From: Thermothielavioides terrestris NRRL 8126
Taxonomy: Eukaryota > Ascomycota > Sordariomycetes > Sordariales > Chaetomiaceae
Length of the DNA: 64,000 bases
Reading direction: 5' to 3'
NCBI RefSeq assembly: GCF_000226115.1
Contig: NC_016458.1
Span: 7,164,001-7,228,000 of the forward strand
The notes below the pieces were generated by a model that did not search any database, was not told the origin of the DNA, and saw only the letters and a list, made by a program, of their open reading frames with translations. Below, in pieces: positions 21,006 through 32,299 of this stretch. Numbering within the stretch: position 1 is the first letter of the stretch; the number at the start of each line of letters is the position of its first letter. The translations under genes and the position numbers were made by a program.

Positions 21006-23253
21006 TCAATTGCGGTTGGACCTGCTCTGGCTCCGCTCGGGGACGCGGGCCTGCGAATTGCCCGCATTGATGGCGTCGAAGTCGTAGTTCTTGAGTGTCT
21101 GCTCGTACTTGGGGCTGCGGAGGAACTTGGGGACGGAATCCTGGATTTGGTTTTCCGCATTAGCTGTTACGTCGTTCATAACTTAAGAAACGACCCGGGG
21201 ATGGAACTTACACTGGCCATCAGCTTGAAGACGGCGTTCTGAGCGTCCTCAAACAGCGCGGTAACCTCGTGCAGCGTGTCGATCATGGCCACGTCCTGCC
21301 CCACCGCCTTCGTCATCCGGGTCGCCAGGTTGTTGCGTAGCTGGTGGTCAATGTTCAGCTCGCACGGGGAGCCTGGTGCCAGGAAGGCATTGTAGATGCC
21401 GTATGCCTGGGCCATGATCTCCTTGATCCCGTCCAGCGAGGCCGCGTTGTTCGGGTTCTTCTGGGCAGCCCTGGTCGCTTGCCTGCATTGCCGGACGAAC
21501 TCGTCGACGTCGAGGTAGAAGGACAGGTTCTCTTCGCAGTGAGTCTCGCGCAGATTCTCGCGGAACAGCAGCCTCAGGGCTGGGTCGTTGAGGATCTTAT
21601 CTAGCCGCTGCGTGTTCGAGTCGCGGGCAATGCCGCCCGACCGCGACGCCCCGAGGCCTTCGCCCTCCGAGGCACGTCCTCTGTTGCTGGGGTTCACAAG
21701 CTCGTGGCCCTTCGCCGTCAATTGGCAGATGGCGTGCTTGGTCGGCTGGAAGAGGTTGTGGGCCGGGTTCTGGATCATGTAGGCCCGATCTTGCTGCACC
21801 GCTTGTATGAGATCATATTCCACAAAGAGCGAGGCAATCTCGATCGTTTCCCTCCTGTCGACCGTGGTCGAGCAATCCATCAGCCAGTCCGTAGCCGCCT
21901 TCCCGGTGAACGTGTCCTTGTACGTCTTGCCGCCCACTTTGCGTTCCTGCGCCATCTTGACGCCGGTGAGGCCGTCCCTGTAGTCGCTCAGAGAGTCCGA
22001 GTCCGCCGAGCTCACGCTGGACTTGATATTGAACCCGTTGGTGCCCACAAACCTCCGGAAAATGACCTCTATCGTGCCACGATCCGTGAGCAGCTTGTCC
22101 GTCTGCGGGTCCCGTTCCAGGCTCACCAGCTGCGGAAGGGACGACCCGACAAGCTCGGCAACCTGCTTCTGCTGGATCCCGTTCCTGGAGCAGAACCGGT
22201 CCAGAATGCTGATGCCCTTGGGCGTCAACTGCCAGACCGACCCCTTCATGGTGTAGACCTGTTGATATTTCCCGTCCGCGGACTCGATGAACCTCGCCTC
22301 GAGGAAGCGCTGGCAAATGGAGCGAGCCATGTCCTTGGCCATCGAGAAGGTCGTCGTCGTGGTCGTGGTGACGATTCTCGACGGGTCCTTGGGATCCGGC
22401 ATGCGGTTCGACTGCGAGAACTTCAGCGAGCCCAGGTTGTTGATGGCATCTTCAGACAGGAACGTGTGCTCCACCTTGGTCAAGCGCACACGATGCGCCG
22501 ACAGAGGCAGAAGGCTCACGATCAGAGTCGCGAAGAGGTCTTTGAAGTCCTGGTGACGGCCGGGCCCGGGTCAGCTTCTCGGTCCGCGTGACGGCTAGCC
22601 GGCCGTCTACCGCGCGTTCGCGGGCTCCAAGCTGGCGCTCTTTCATGGCCACTTACTTTTGTAAACGGACGGTCATCGTCCGTCATGCGCAATAGCCTCG
22701 ACGATGTTTGGTGCATCTTGTTGTCGAAGCGCGAAACGTGGGTCGGCTCGGGAAGCGAAGGATCCGTCTCGCTGTACGGCTGCGAAGGAGGATCACCGTG
22801 TACGAGAGTCGGGCTCGGCTGCCTGCCGTCTCCGGCTGTCAAACCCGCGGGAGGGGCGAAATTGGAGGCCGGTCTGGTGGCGCGAAGACCCCTCTCCGGG
22901 CTGGATTGGCCGCTGGCGAGCGTCTCCGGGCCGGTCGAGATACGGCTGAGCGACTGCCGCGGTCGGACACGGGGCTCGGTGATACCAGCGAGCGTCCTGT
23001 CGAAAAAAGCCAGGAAGCCGCCCGACCGCTGCGAGCTGATGGACGGATGGCTCAGATGGTGCGGCCGATGGGCGTTAGTAGTGGTGGTGGTAGAACTGGC
23101 GCCGGAGAAGGGCTCGGGGCGTGAGGCAGCCGAGGACGACGGGCTCGACGGGGATCGGTTGCGGGCTGGGTTGCCGATGCGCTCGCGTGCGGGAGGATGG
23201 GCTGCTGTTTCAGGCAATGGCGTTGAGCGAGACGAATTGGACGTCGCGGCCAT
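21006..23253 (-). CDS. flbA: Regulator of G-protein signalling, FlbA/Sst2 type (DEP and RGS domains)
   Basis: Predicted 689 residues from exons 22657-23253, 21212-22549 and 21006-21140; both introns are phase 0 with GTAAGT donors. Residues 1-195 are a Ser/Pro-rich disordered leader. The conserved body starts MTDDDRPFTKDFKDLFATLI and includes a fungal DEP region (about 210-320), a second DEP domain with MAQERKVGGKTYKDTFTGKA and ATDWLMDCSTTVDRRE (about 397-485), and the RGS box at about 513-660 (LDKILNDPALRLLFRENLRE to VFKLMASDSVPKFLRSPKYE). FlbA-type RGS proteins accelerate GTP hydrolysis on the Galpha subunit FadA and switch colonies from vegetative growth to conidiation. The DEP domains normally tether the protein to a receptor or membrane. 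The last exon is required: reading on at 21211 gives a stop soon after MAS. Confidence 0.95.
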
Positions 23254-25030
23254 CTAAGACCAGCGACCGGAAAATGGGGGAGGCAGGCGGAGTATTATTA
23301 TTACCACAGTAACTTTATGAGAGGGGGTGGATGTGTGTGTGCGCCGCCCCGGACTGGGCAGGATTCGGTTCAAATAAAAGAGGGACGGCCGGCAGAGAGC
23401 GAAAAACGTGGAGCGGGCCCCGGTCAATGAACTGCACACCAGAGAGCCGGGGGGGCCAGCGTGGTGTGTGTCTGGGAGCCAGGCACCCCTGTGCGCGTGG
23501 GAACATCAGGTACTGGTACTTGTACCTCAGCGGTTTTGATTGGGGCCAAGCTGCGGATCGCTCAGTGGAGCCTTGCCCAGGGCACTCTGCCGTCTGCCGC
23601 CCGCCCGGTTTGCCCAGCGCCTCAACCACAGTATGGAGCACGGATACCTCGGTAAACCCACCTGAGTTCATTGACGGATAATTTGACTGTGGCAGGGTCT
23701 TGGCCCAGGACGGCTGGGCGCAGACAAGGAAAGTTGAAGTTGGACTCCGGGAATTGAAGCTTCTGATGCTCCGTTCGTCACAAATGCTCGGCATGTTTTC
23801 GGACGGGTGGTGTAGTGTAAACCAGGTGGAGAAAGCGAAGAGTCGAAACCGCGGCACCACCCCACTTTCGCTGCAGACCGTCAGCCGTAATCGCGGAACT
23901 ACTCCGCACAGTGCCAAGTGTCGTGATGGTTCCACCACAACCCTACTAATCGGCCATTTATACACCGTCCAGCCTGGAGGAAATCATCGGAAGGCACCGT
24001 GTGTCGGATAGTTATCACTAGAAAGATGCGACAAAAGGATATCCCTCCACGCTTCAAGGAGATTCAGCAGAATTGACAGTGACGAAGTACGGGCTTTGAC
24101 CCCGGCAGCATCTGGCGAGCACTTCGGCTCCGACGTATGGAAACGGAATGTTGCGAATATGCCGAGTCGGAGTTAACAACACCTGGAGGCGAAAGCGGCA
24201 TCACGCTGGTGGCTGGCTTCCAATCTTTCCAGGCTTGTTCATAAACCCCCGTCTAACACTGCCGTACAGAGTGTGCAGAGTACACACAAAGTCGACAGGC
24301 AGCAGGGCTTCATCAGTTGAGGAGGCTGAAGGAGGGATCGTACAGTATTCCGTACTCCGTAAGTGATCATTCACACCTCACCCTCGTCGTTCCATGCCGT
24401 CCTAGTGTAGCTGGGCACTGGATACTGTAAGTGTAGTATATAGGCAGCGAGCTGCGATAACGTTGGACCCAGTCACGTCTCATAGCTCTTAACTGTGTAG
24501 AGTCGGTGTCTGTCTACAGAGGTTGGAAGGTAGGTAGGTACTCACCTCGCACAGTTAGTTGTCGGTTTCTTCACCAGACGTCACTCCCTTCATGTTCATG
24601 CCACGTGCGACCGTTGAGGTTCCGGCCGGCCGGGGTAAGAAACGCAGCCGGACTGCGTCCAGGCATCGTAGTCGATGTAGTATACACTAGTGAACACCGG
24701 GGTGAGGCGATGTGTACACTCCACTACCGATGCATGCAGGCGGCGGATCGAGCCCTTTCCTGTGCAGTACACTAGCGTACTGTGATAGTTGAAGGCGGGA
24801 AAAAAAAAAAAAAAAAAGAGAGAGAGAGAGAGAGAAGCGGTCAAGCCATAATGTGGAGCGACCCAGGCAAATTGCTGAGGCGAATGGCGGGGAGCGTTCG
24901 AGATTCGCGCCCAATAAGAACAACTGGCGAGGTAGGGTTGCAGCAAAGTGGAACGGGGCTCTTTTCGAAACAGGTCTCACAGCCAGATCGGCGCGTGGCT
25001 TCAGGGATCTTGCCCACGAGGCCGCGGCTT
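23254..25030. other. Gene-poor intergenic DNA, left part
   Basis: No gene supported. Contains an A18 run followed by (GA)n at 24800-24835 and short CTCCGTA/CAGTAC motifs (for example 24346-24362). A 216-codon antisense frame at 23315-23965 shows no domain. Confidence 0.45.
24800..24835 (+). repeat. A18 plus (GA)9 simple repeat
   Basis: A run of 18 A from 24800 to 24817 followed directly by about nine GA dinucleotides. Simple-sequence repeat in intergenic DNA. Confidence 0.85.
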
Positions 25031-25191
25031 GGTAGACGTTAAAGAGGTCCCGCCAAGACTAATTTCGGAGACTGCCGCTTACAAGTATTTACAATCGCCA
25101 CGGGGTAAGCGGGGCCGCGACGACTTCGAGCAACATCAACGAGAATTGCAAAGACTCGTAGCAACAGCTTCGCGAAACCTCAACCAAATCG

Positions 25192-25210
25192 AAAAAAAAA
25201 AAAAAAAAAA
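25192..25210 (+). repeat. Poly(A) run (19 A) inside the inverted-repeat element
   Basis: Nineteen A in a row, six bases upstream of the telomere-like array. Confidence 0.85.
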
Positions 25211-25216
25211 CGAAGT

Positions 25217-25270
25217 TAACCCGTACCCTAACCTTGACCCTTACCCTAACTATAACCCTCACCCTAACCA
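25217..25270 (-). repeat. Degenerate interstitial telomeric array (9 hexamers)
   Basis: Nine consecutive 6-base units aligned to TAACCC (the complement of fungal TTAGGG); two are exact, the others differ at one or two positions. The period is kept exactly over 54 bases with no indel. Confidence 0.8.
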
Positions 25271-25423
25271 GCGGGGGGCTGTCGCCGCCCCCTGCACCCC
25301 CAGCGAACTAACCCTTGGGGATAGTGCAAACCGCTTGGCGGTCTTGGCGGGGTACTGACGCTGTAAAAACATTGCCGACAATTGGCCGAAATTAGTCTTG
25401 GCGGGACCTCTTTAACGTCTACC

Positions 25424-28400
25424 CGTGGCTTGCGCTGGGCAGAGGGTCCCTGCAGCCACGCCGTCTCTTCCGCACACTGCAGCCGCCACCGTTAAGACTG
25501 GAATGAATGGTGGGGGAGCTGTGCTTGGCGTTCCAGTCATTCGTCTCAAACCCTGGTTATGCTCCGCCAAGACCCACAGAGGCACACTCAGAGACATGGC
25601 TCATGTCATGACTTTTCAGGAGCCGCCTTCCCTCTGATGAAGCGGGGTTCCCGGTCCAATTCGGGTTGTGCCTGCCCGCCAAGGCCCGCCAAGTCCTCAC
25701 CGCCTGACGTTTCTCAACCTTGCGATGGCGCATTGGATTGGATCTGATGAGTATCGTGTCTGTGCAGCCAGCACAGATCATTCCCAACGCAAGATAAGGC
25801 AGACAGGTAGTGGAGGGATGGGAGTTTGCCGCTGCGCACATGGAGGTCGGGTATCCACATTACAGCCATGGAATTGGAGCCTGGAGCCTTTGTCTGCCTG
25901 GAGGCTGGAGCCTGGCGGCCACGCTCGCTCTTGCGCGTCCAAGTCATCCTCACACTCCGAGGGTCGGAGAGGTGGGAGAGTGGAGCCACCCACCATGTTG
26001 CCTGGTCGTTGAACTGCGATAGTGGGGTGGGATGGTGAGAGTGGAAAATGTCACCTTGGCAATTCCCATTGCTTGATCCATGAAGCGGGGTAAGGTGTTC
26101 GAACCACCTTTGCGAAATGGGAGCAAGTATTATTATAAAGGTGAAAGACATTGGTGCGGCAGAGGGTTGGGAGCGAAAGAAAAAAAAAAGGAAAAAAAAA
26201 AGGCGATGCCTATGGATCAGATTGATAAAGTAGCATGCACATGCATGCAACGAGGGGTGAAAAAAGAAGAACAAGAGGAAAGACTATGTTGTCGCAGGAA
26301 ATTGCCGTTTTATGGGGAGACAAGATTATGTGATGTGTCGAGGTTGTTCTGGTATCAATAGCGACTTCTCTGGAGCCACGGAAAGTGATTATCAAAGGTA
26401 CAGTACAGCAGCTTTCTGAGCCTCAATTTCTATCAGCCCATTGACTGTCAACTACTAGTTACGCGGTGAAATAGTCCCAGTGTGCAACGAGGAGAAGGAA
26501 TGGATGATAGCTTAGGAAGTTCTCTCCGGGTTGGTTTTCCCCTCTTTGTGTGCGGTGCTACTTCAGCCTGATGCACCCGGATTATGGTTGGGTAAACATC
26601 TTTCCATGATGGTTCCAGCATAAACCTTACTTAATCCTCAGGCGGCAATGATCCTGGTCCGATGCAAACAGCCTCACGGGATTCCGGGAATAAGCCAAAC
26701 GAAATTGTGTGCCAACGGTTCAATGGCCGGGGGAGCCCTGAGCAAGGAAACAGCCGTGAACCGGATATGACCGGCCTAATTCCTTAGGTGACGTGCATGC
26801 TGCTCCCTCGCCGAAGTCACGAAGCTCCATGGAAGTGGAGCTTGTATTTTGCATGTGCATAAAAGACCTTGTCCCGGAAAAGCTTGTGCGGTAGCAGTGG
26901 TGCGTATTTCCAGATACACAGTGAGTGGGAAGAAGACAGGAGAGAAGAGGCTGCTGGCTGGAGCGAAACCTCGCCTGGTTTCCACGCTAGATCCGGAATG
27001 TGAAAGTGCTGACAGTCCCACTTCTGGCAGCAGAGAGTACCGGTACTTCCGCACGGAATTGCGCCACGTGAGCTAGCCTGCATCCCTCCGAGAGTATTCC
27101 GTAAAGGGAAAAGAAAGAAGCTGCTTGGTGTGGGGGGAAGGCCACGTGGAACAGCAGCCACACGTTGCACAAAGCCCCTAAGAGCCGACCAGGGGGGTGC
27201 GCACGAATTATCCGGGGCTGCCTTTCCACCGCTTTCGGCTTGCATTGCCTCAGGTTGGGATCTGAACGCGGTTTCCAGATGAAACAGACTGCTTCGATGG
27301 CGGTGACGTGAGTGCAGATTGGACACTACGAATTACGGCATACCTTACAAGGACTCATACAATAATGCTCTCCAACCACGCCGGCCATCACTGCCAGCCT
27401 GCTCAGTTGGGGTTCGATACTTGACCCGTTTCGAGTGTTCCATAGCTCCTGTGGGACGTGAGGGATTCGTGATGGATTCGCACCTCTTGTCTTTCTCGTG
27501 CGGATTGCTTACCCACCAGCCCACTGGATTCCACAGCAAGGTTAGTGTACTGTACATACAGTACACTACAATACAGGCTGGTTTAACTCTTAGTGTACTA
27601 AGTTCTTCTTTCCACTTTTAACAGGGCATGGAACTAACCAAAAATCGGCGTTTTTACCTTTCTCCCTCTGGTCCCCGAACTAGTGGAATGTCAAGTGCGC
27701 AGTACCACCCCAACAATCAAACCAGGGAGGATTATTCCGTACTGTGTATACCATCTCCACAGTAGACTAGCGTGGCAGCAGTTGAAACCATGGATCAGTC
27801 AGCATCCGAGACAGCCGACTGGATTTCTGTGGCCCGACACACTCACGCAAATCGCCCAGAGGCTGCGAGATCCATCCCACGTCGCGTTGGGGTACACTAA
27901 AAATAATGGAGATGAAAAAAGCCGCGTGGCAGATAAACCGGGAGGCTATTGCCGTCGCCAGGAGTTTCTTGGAACACCGCGCGGATCGTCTGAAACGAGG
28001 CGGCTCGTCGGCACCACTGGGCACCCAAAGCGGTGTCCGCACGATGAGTAAAGGCTCTCCATACTCCGTTGATGGAGTCGGGTGCTTATACACTACACTA
28101 CGCAGTAGTTGCCCGCCCCACTTACATCGCTGGGTACTGATACGCTTGGACCACAGCCAGCAGGCACAGGAGCATCTCGCAGACGGGACATGGCAGCTAA
28201 GCGATATCCCGGGCAAGGCGGCGTTTGACCGTGATTACTGCGTAGCAAGTTGGGCTACACGACAGATTGTCTGGCCAGGGGTGATGAGGACCAAGCAGCC
28301 ATGAGGCGCCCCAGAGCTGGTCGCCTTCGGAAGCTCCGAATACCTCGACTGAGTTCTGGCTGACCACTACCCACCCGGTCGTGCCAATACTCATGTCAGA

Positions 28401-29691
28401 CCAGCCGCCTGGCGCGTATGTAAGCGGCTCTGTCGCTGATCCCGCTGCAGCGCTTGGGGGGAGATACAAAGCATGATCGGTGGTTGAACAAGATCAGGCT
28501 CAGCACGTGTACCGGCCACGACGTGCCTCATTGGACCGGACACCTGCAGTTGCCGACAAGTCCTTTCTCGCACGACGGCATCTGCCTTTGCGACTGGCCC
28601 GGAGACAAGTTCCCGGCGTGCTCCACACCTGGCGGTTGCCTGTGGCGAACATGACGAGGATTGTCGAGCGACACAGCATGATGCGGTGTGTCATGAACCC
28701 GGGCGTCGGAGCAGTTGTGTTTGGGGGAGATCGAGCAGCTGTGCACCGATGAGCGTCGCCCACCCGCGGAGCCAAATCTCAGCATGCAACCACATCAATT
28801 AGAGTTGCTGTCCAGATCCGAATGCCCGAGGATCCCGCCCCGGCCGCCCCACCTGTCGGCCCTTCGGCGCCGGTCAGGTTCCCGAGTGGCCCCACTCATC
28901 AATTGCCAGGCACGGGTATGTAATGATGGACCGACGAGAGCTCGAGCCTTGCTGGGTGGAACACACACGTTCGACGTTCAACACCGCTGTCGGTTTCTCT
29001 TCTATGCAATGCAGGTGACAGATGCAGACAACATCAATGTGTCCGCTTTACCACTTGTTGATGTTTGCAGGCGCTTGGATCGTAGACGCCGGGCTGCAGG
29101 AGAGCCGTCTTCCCAAACAGTGGCGTACATATGCTGTAGCGAACCGCCCTCCACGACCAAGCGCTTACACGGAGAAGCCGGGCGTTTCGCAGCCGTGCCG
29201 CAATCGAACGCTGCATTCCCGGTTCCTATATGTACTACCAAACACGGCCGGCCCTATTAACGTCTACTGTCGCCCTGGTGGGCAGCCAATGGCAAAACAA
29301 CCTACAACACCCAATGTGGCGGGGCAGCGGCTCCCTGCCGGTTGGTTTCATCCTGTGCAGTTCGGCCTGGAAGCAAAGTAGGATGATGCACAAAACAAAA
29401 ACAAGCGGACGAGGCTGTGGCTGTCCTGCCCCAATGGCGAGTTTGGCGCTCCGACGAGATCGGAATACAAAATGTCCATTCACAGGATACACATTACAGC
29501 GAACCAGCCGCTCATCGCTCGTTCGGAGAATCCCCCCGCAGCTGTTCCTTCTGAGATGAAGCCTCACTTCGCTCTGCTCGCACACACAGCGCCGCAACGA
29601 TCAGAATACTGAGGCGTCCGTAGTGGACAGGACAGTTACCCATCCTCTAACTTTAAGCAGCCGCAGCCTTCCTTGGCGGGGGGAAGCAAGC
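25424..29691. other. Gene-poor intergenic DNA, right part
   Basis: About 4.3 kb without a supportable gene on either strand. Open frames are short and lack domains. It contains an A-rich segment at about 26178-26200, a perfect 11-bp-arm palindrome at 27544-27567, and several CTCCGTACTGTG-type motifs (27735-27750, 28060). Composition is balanced, not AT-rich, so it is not a RIP block. Fast-evolving or lineage-specific genes with many introns could be missed. Confidence 0.45.
27544..27567. repeat. Perfect 11-bp-arm inverted repeat
   Basis: AGTGTACTGTA and its reverse complement are separated by two bases. A second, imperfect set of the same GTAC-rich motif follows up to 27580. Confidence 0.8.
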
Positions 29692-30549
29692 ATGTCCGAG
29701 TCCGACCAGGACTACGACGACGGGACTGGTCCCCGGCCGCGCAGCGGCCCGCAACCTCGTCACCGGCGCGGCAACCACCGAGACCCGCGCCGCGAGCGGC
29801 CCCAACCCGGCCCTGAACCCGGGCCACCAGGACCCAGGCCCCGCTCTCGCCGGCGCCGCTCCCCCTCCCCCGCCGGCTCCTGCTTGTCCGCCTCCTCCTT
29901 CTGCAGCCGCGCCAGCTGTTCCTCTTGCTCCACGATCACGCAACCTCCACGCCACAATCAGCCCAATCGCAATCGCCACCACCACCATCACCACAATGAC
30001 GACAACACAAACCACGACGCAGCCCTCGTCCACGCCCGCCGATACCACTACCACCCCAGCACCGCCATCGTCCGCACCGGCGCCGCGGGCGCCGCCGACG
30101 ACGACAACGCGTCCACCACGACCGAGGAGTACACCGTGTACCCGGACGGCAGCCGGCACGGCGACGGGCGGAGCCGGGACAGGCGCGGGTGGAGCAGCAG
30201 GAGCAGCGGTGGCGGCAGGAGTGGTAGTAGTTGGAGGAGGCGGGCTGTACGGGGAGGGTATGGAGCTGGATCTGCTGGCGCGCATGCAGGGACGCTGGTG
30301 ACGCTGCGGGACAGGGCGGGGCGGGAGGTGGTGGTTTTGGAGGATGGTGGTGGCGGCAGGGGCTGGGTGGTGGAGAGGGAGCGGGAGGTTGACTGGGATC
30401 GGGAGTGGGAGAGGGAGAGGGAATGGCGGCGAAGGGCGCGGGAGCGGGAGCGGGCTAGGAGGCCGCGGCGGTCGGATGATCGGGCTGATGGGATTATACT
30501 TGGGGCGTTGATGTTTCTCGTGGGGCTTATTATATGTTCTGCTGATTGA
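29692..30549 (+). CDS. Hypothetical Arg/Glu-repeat protein with C-terminal hydrophobic anchor (strand uncertain)
   Basis: A 285-codon frame from ATG (MSESDQDYDDGTG). After a low-complexity Pro/Arg and His-rich first half it reads ASTTTEEYTVYPDGSRHGD, a Gly/Ser/Arg stretch, TLVTLRDRAGREVVVLEDGG, then about 50 residues of RE/WRR repeats, ending in the hydrophobic segment GIILGALMFLVGLIICSAD, which could be a tail anchor. The antisense strand is also open over this stretch and encodes a possible membrane helix in one frame (about 29960-30020), so the strand call is by plausibility of the C-terminal half only. No family recognised. Confidence 0.42.
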   Translation: MSESDQDYDDGTGPRPRSGPQPRHRRGNHRDPRRERPQPGPEPGPPGPRPRSRRRRSPSPAGSCLSASSFCSRASCSSCSTITQPPRHNQPNRNRHHHHHHNDDNTNHDAALVHARRYHYHPSTAIVRTGAAGAADDDNASTTTEEYTVYPDGSRHGDGRSRDRRGWSSRSSGGGRSGSSWRRRAVRGGYGAGSAGAHAGTLVTLRDRAGREVVVLEDGGGGRGWVVEREREVDWDREWEREREWRRRARERERARRPRRSDDRADGIILGALMFLVGLIICSAD

Positions 30550-30995
30550 GTGGGATTGAGTTGGGTTGTTGACGGCTCGACGGGGAGCAGGGACGGCGTT
30601 AGGCAGGACTAGCAGGCGGGTAGCGGGGGCGAGAAAGGGTCGGGCTGGTATCATGAAGATGAGTATAGGCCGGCGTTGGCGTTGGCGAGCGGCGCTGACG
30701 GTTTCGTTTGCTCGGTCTTTGTTCACAGTATTCTCGACCTCAAACTTGGCATCCAATCCCGGCGGGCTCGCCATGCCGGTCAAACCAGCTGGTGATAACC
30801 GCCCGGGTATCGATTGATTATGCTGAAGGATCCGCAAGATTGCACACACCTGACTCCAGAAGATTCCAGCCTGTATCCATATAAAGCCCGCCAAACCACG
30901 CCAACCCAAACGCCTAGCTGATGCCCCTAATGAATACAATGACAATCTGCTAGCAGCTTTTGTGCCCCTGGCCCAATCCGGCGTCAAAGAGGGCC
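30550..30995. other. Intergenic, convergent 3' flanks
   Basis: Between the hypothetical plus-strand gene and the CDC73 stop. No gene supported. Confidence 0.4.
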
Positions 30996-32299
30996 TCAAA
31001 TAGCCACGGGCGCCGCGTCCTTGCGCCACCCTTTGGCCCGCATGTTCGCCTCGATGCCCTTCCAGATGGCCTCGACCACCTCGCGATCCCTCCACCGGCT
31101 CGTCTCGGCGCCCGGCTGGCCCGGGTCGCGCCACTTCTCCACCGAGCACGCCAGCACCCTGTGCCCGAACACGCGGACCGCCTCGGGCGGCTGCTCGCCG
31201 CGCCAGCCCAGGTAGATGCCCAGCACGTGCTTGAACAGCTCCGACGGGTTGCTCCAGCGGTAGTTCTTGAACTGCCACGCCTGGCCGGTCGTGAAGACGG
31301 CGACCACGCGGTTCCAGTACTCGGGCTTGAACTGCTCCGGGCCCTCGACCAGGATGAAGCGCATGGGCCGCGACGGGTCGATGTCCTTGAGGAGACGCGA
31401 GATGTGCAGCATCGTCGAGCTCGAGTTGTGGTCCGGCGGCGTGTAGCGGCCGCCTTCGAGGAACGCCTTGGCGTTGGACATGCGCAGGAGGGACGAGGCC
31501 GAGGGCGAGAGCAGGATGATGGGGTCGGGCCGCCGGGCGGGTTTCTGGTTGAGCGGGATGGTGGCGCTGGCGCCGACGCCTCCCGCTAGCGGCGGCCCGC
31601 CTGGCTTGCGCGTCAAGAAGGGCGCCGCGAGTTTGCGCACATGGGAGAAATCCTGAGAAAAGGGGAAGTCGCTGGTTAGCGTGGATCACTAGCTGGCTGA
31701 TGGACCGAAACGTAGCGACTCACAGTCGGCTTGATGCCCCTGAGGACGGTATTCCGGTCGCCCATGCGGCGCTCCCCGCTGTAGATCTGAGCCAGGCGCG
31801 GATCCAGCGTGCCTTTCCCCGCGCGACCGGGCACAGCCGGAGCTGCCTTTAGCGAAGCGCCGGCCGCCGCAGCGCCCGTCCCTGCCGCGGCGTCCTTATC
31901 GCCCGGCAGAGGCTTGATGAACTCGCTCTCCTCCTGCGCGCCTTCCAGGAAGGTGAACAAGACCAGGCGCTCGACGAAGGCAAACATGTGCACGGCGGCG
32001 GCGCCCGCCATTTCCTCGTTCAGCTTGGTCGCGACCGCATTGTACTCGGGGATTGCGAAGTCGCGGTTCAGCCAGGCGAAGTAGATGCTGCGAACGTCGA
32101 CCGCCTTGCCCTCGGTCGATGTGAAGCGCGTCGGGGCGTCGATGGGCACGGCGATGCGGGTCGGGTGTGTGAAGACGAGGTGGGTGGCCTTGGAGAGCGG
32201 CGCTTCTTCCGACGAGTCGGCCGATGTGGTGGGAATGATCTGGCTGCCCGCAGCGATGGACTGCCGCAAGAGCAGCAGCGGGTCGTCGGTCGACGCCAT
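30996..32299 (-). CDS. CDC73: Paf1 complex subunit Cdc73
   Basis: Predicted 410 residues from exons 31724-32299 and 30996-31652. The intron (GTGAGT, branch CTAAC, acceptor TCAG) is phase 0 and joins VLRGIKPT to DFSHVRKLAAPF. The N-terminal half starts MASTDDPLLLLRQSIAAGSQ and includes KAVDVRSIYFAWLNRDFAIPEY. The C-terminal Ras-like Cdc73 domain (about 230-405) shows RPDPIILLSPSASSLLRMSN, PMRFILVEGPEQFKPEYWNR, VVAVFTTGQAWQFKNYRWSN and FKHVLGIYLGWRGE. Cdc73 rides on elongating RNA polymerase II as part of the Paf1 complex and helps histone H2B ubiquitylation and H3 methylation. A frame from an upstream TTG exists, but the ATG at 32299 matches the family start. Confidence 0.95.

Larger units (their letters stand above)
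25031..25423. mobile_element. 393-bp inverted-repeat DNA transposon remnant (MITE-like)
   Basis: Perfect 38-bp terminal inverted repeats lie at 25031-25068 (begins GGTAGACGTTAAAGAGGTCC) and 25386-25423. The flanks 25023-25030 (CGCGGCTT) and 25424-25431 (CGTGGCTT) look like an 8-bp target-site duplication with one C/T transition; a 9-bp reading (adding G) is also possible. 8 bp suggests the hAT group, 9 bp the Mutator group. No transposase is inside. The interior carries a poly(A) run and a degenerate telomeric array. The perfect arms imply recent movement or gene conversion. Confidence 0.85.

Noticed and set aside
25217..25270. True chromosome end or telomere
   Set aside because: Array is short, degenerate, lies inside a TIR element and is followed by unique DNA and genes on both sides.
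27400..27430. T-arm-like GGGTTCGATAC string suggesting a tRNA
   Set aside because: No acceptor, D-arm or anticodon stem could be drawn around it. No tRNA or rRNA was found anywhere in the window.
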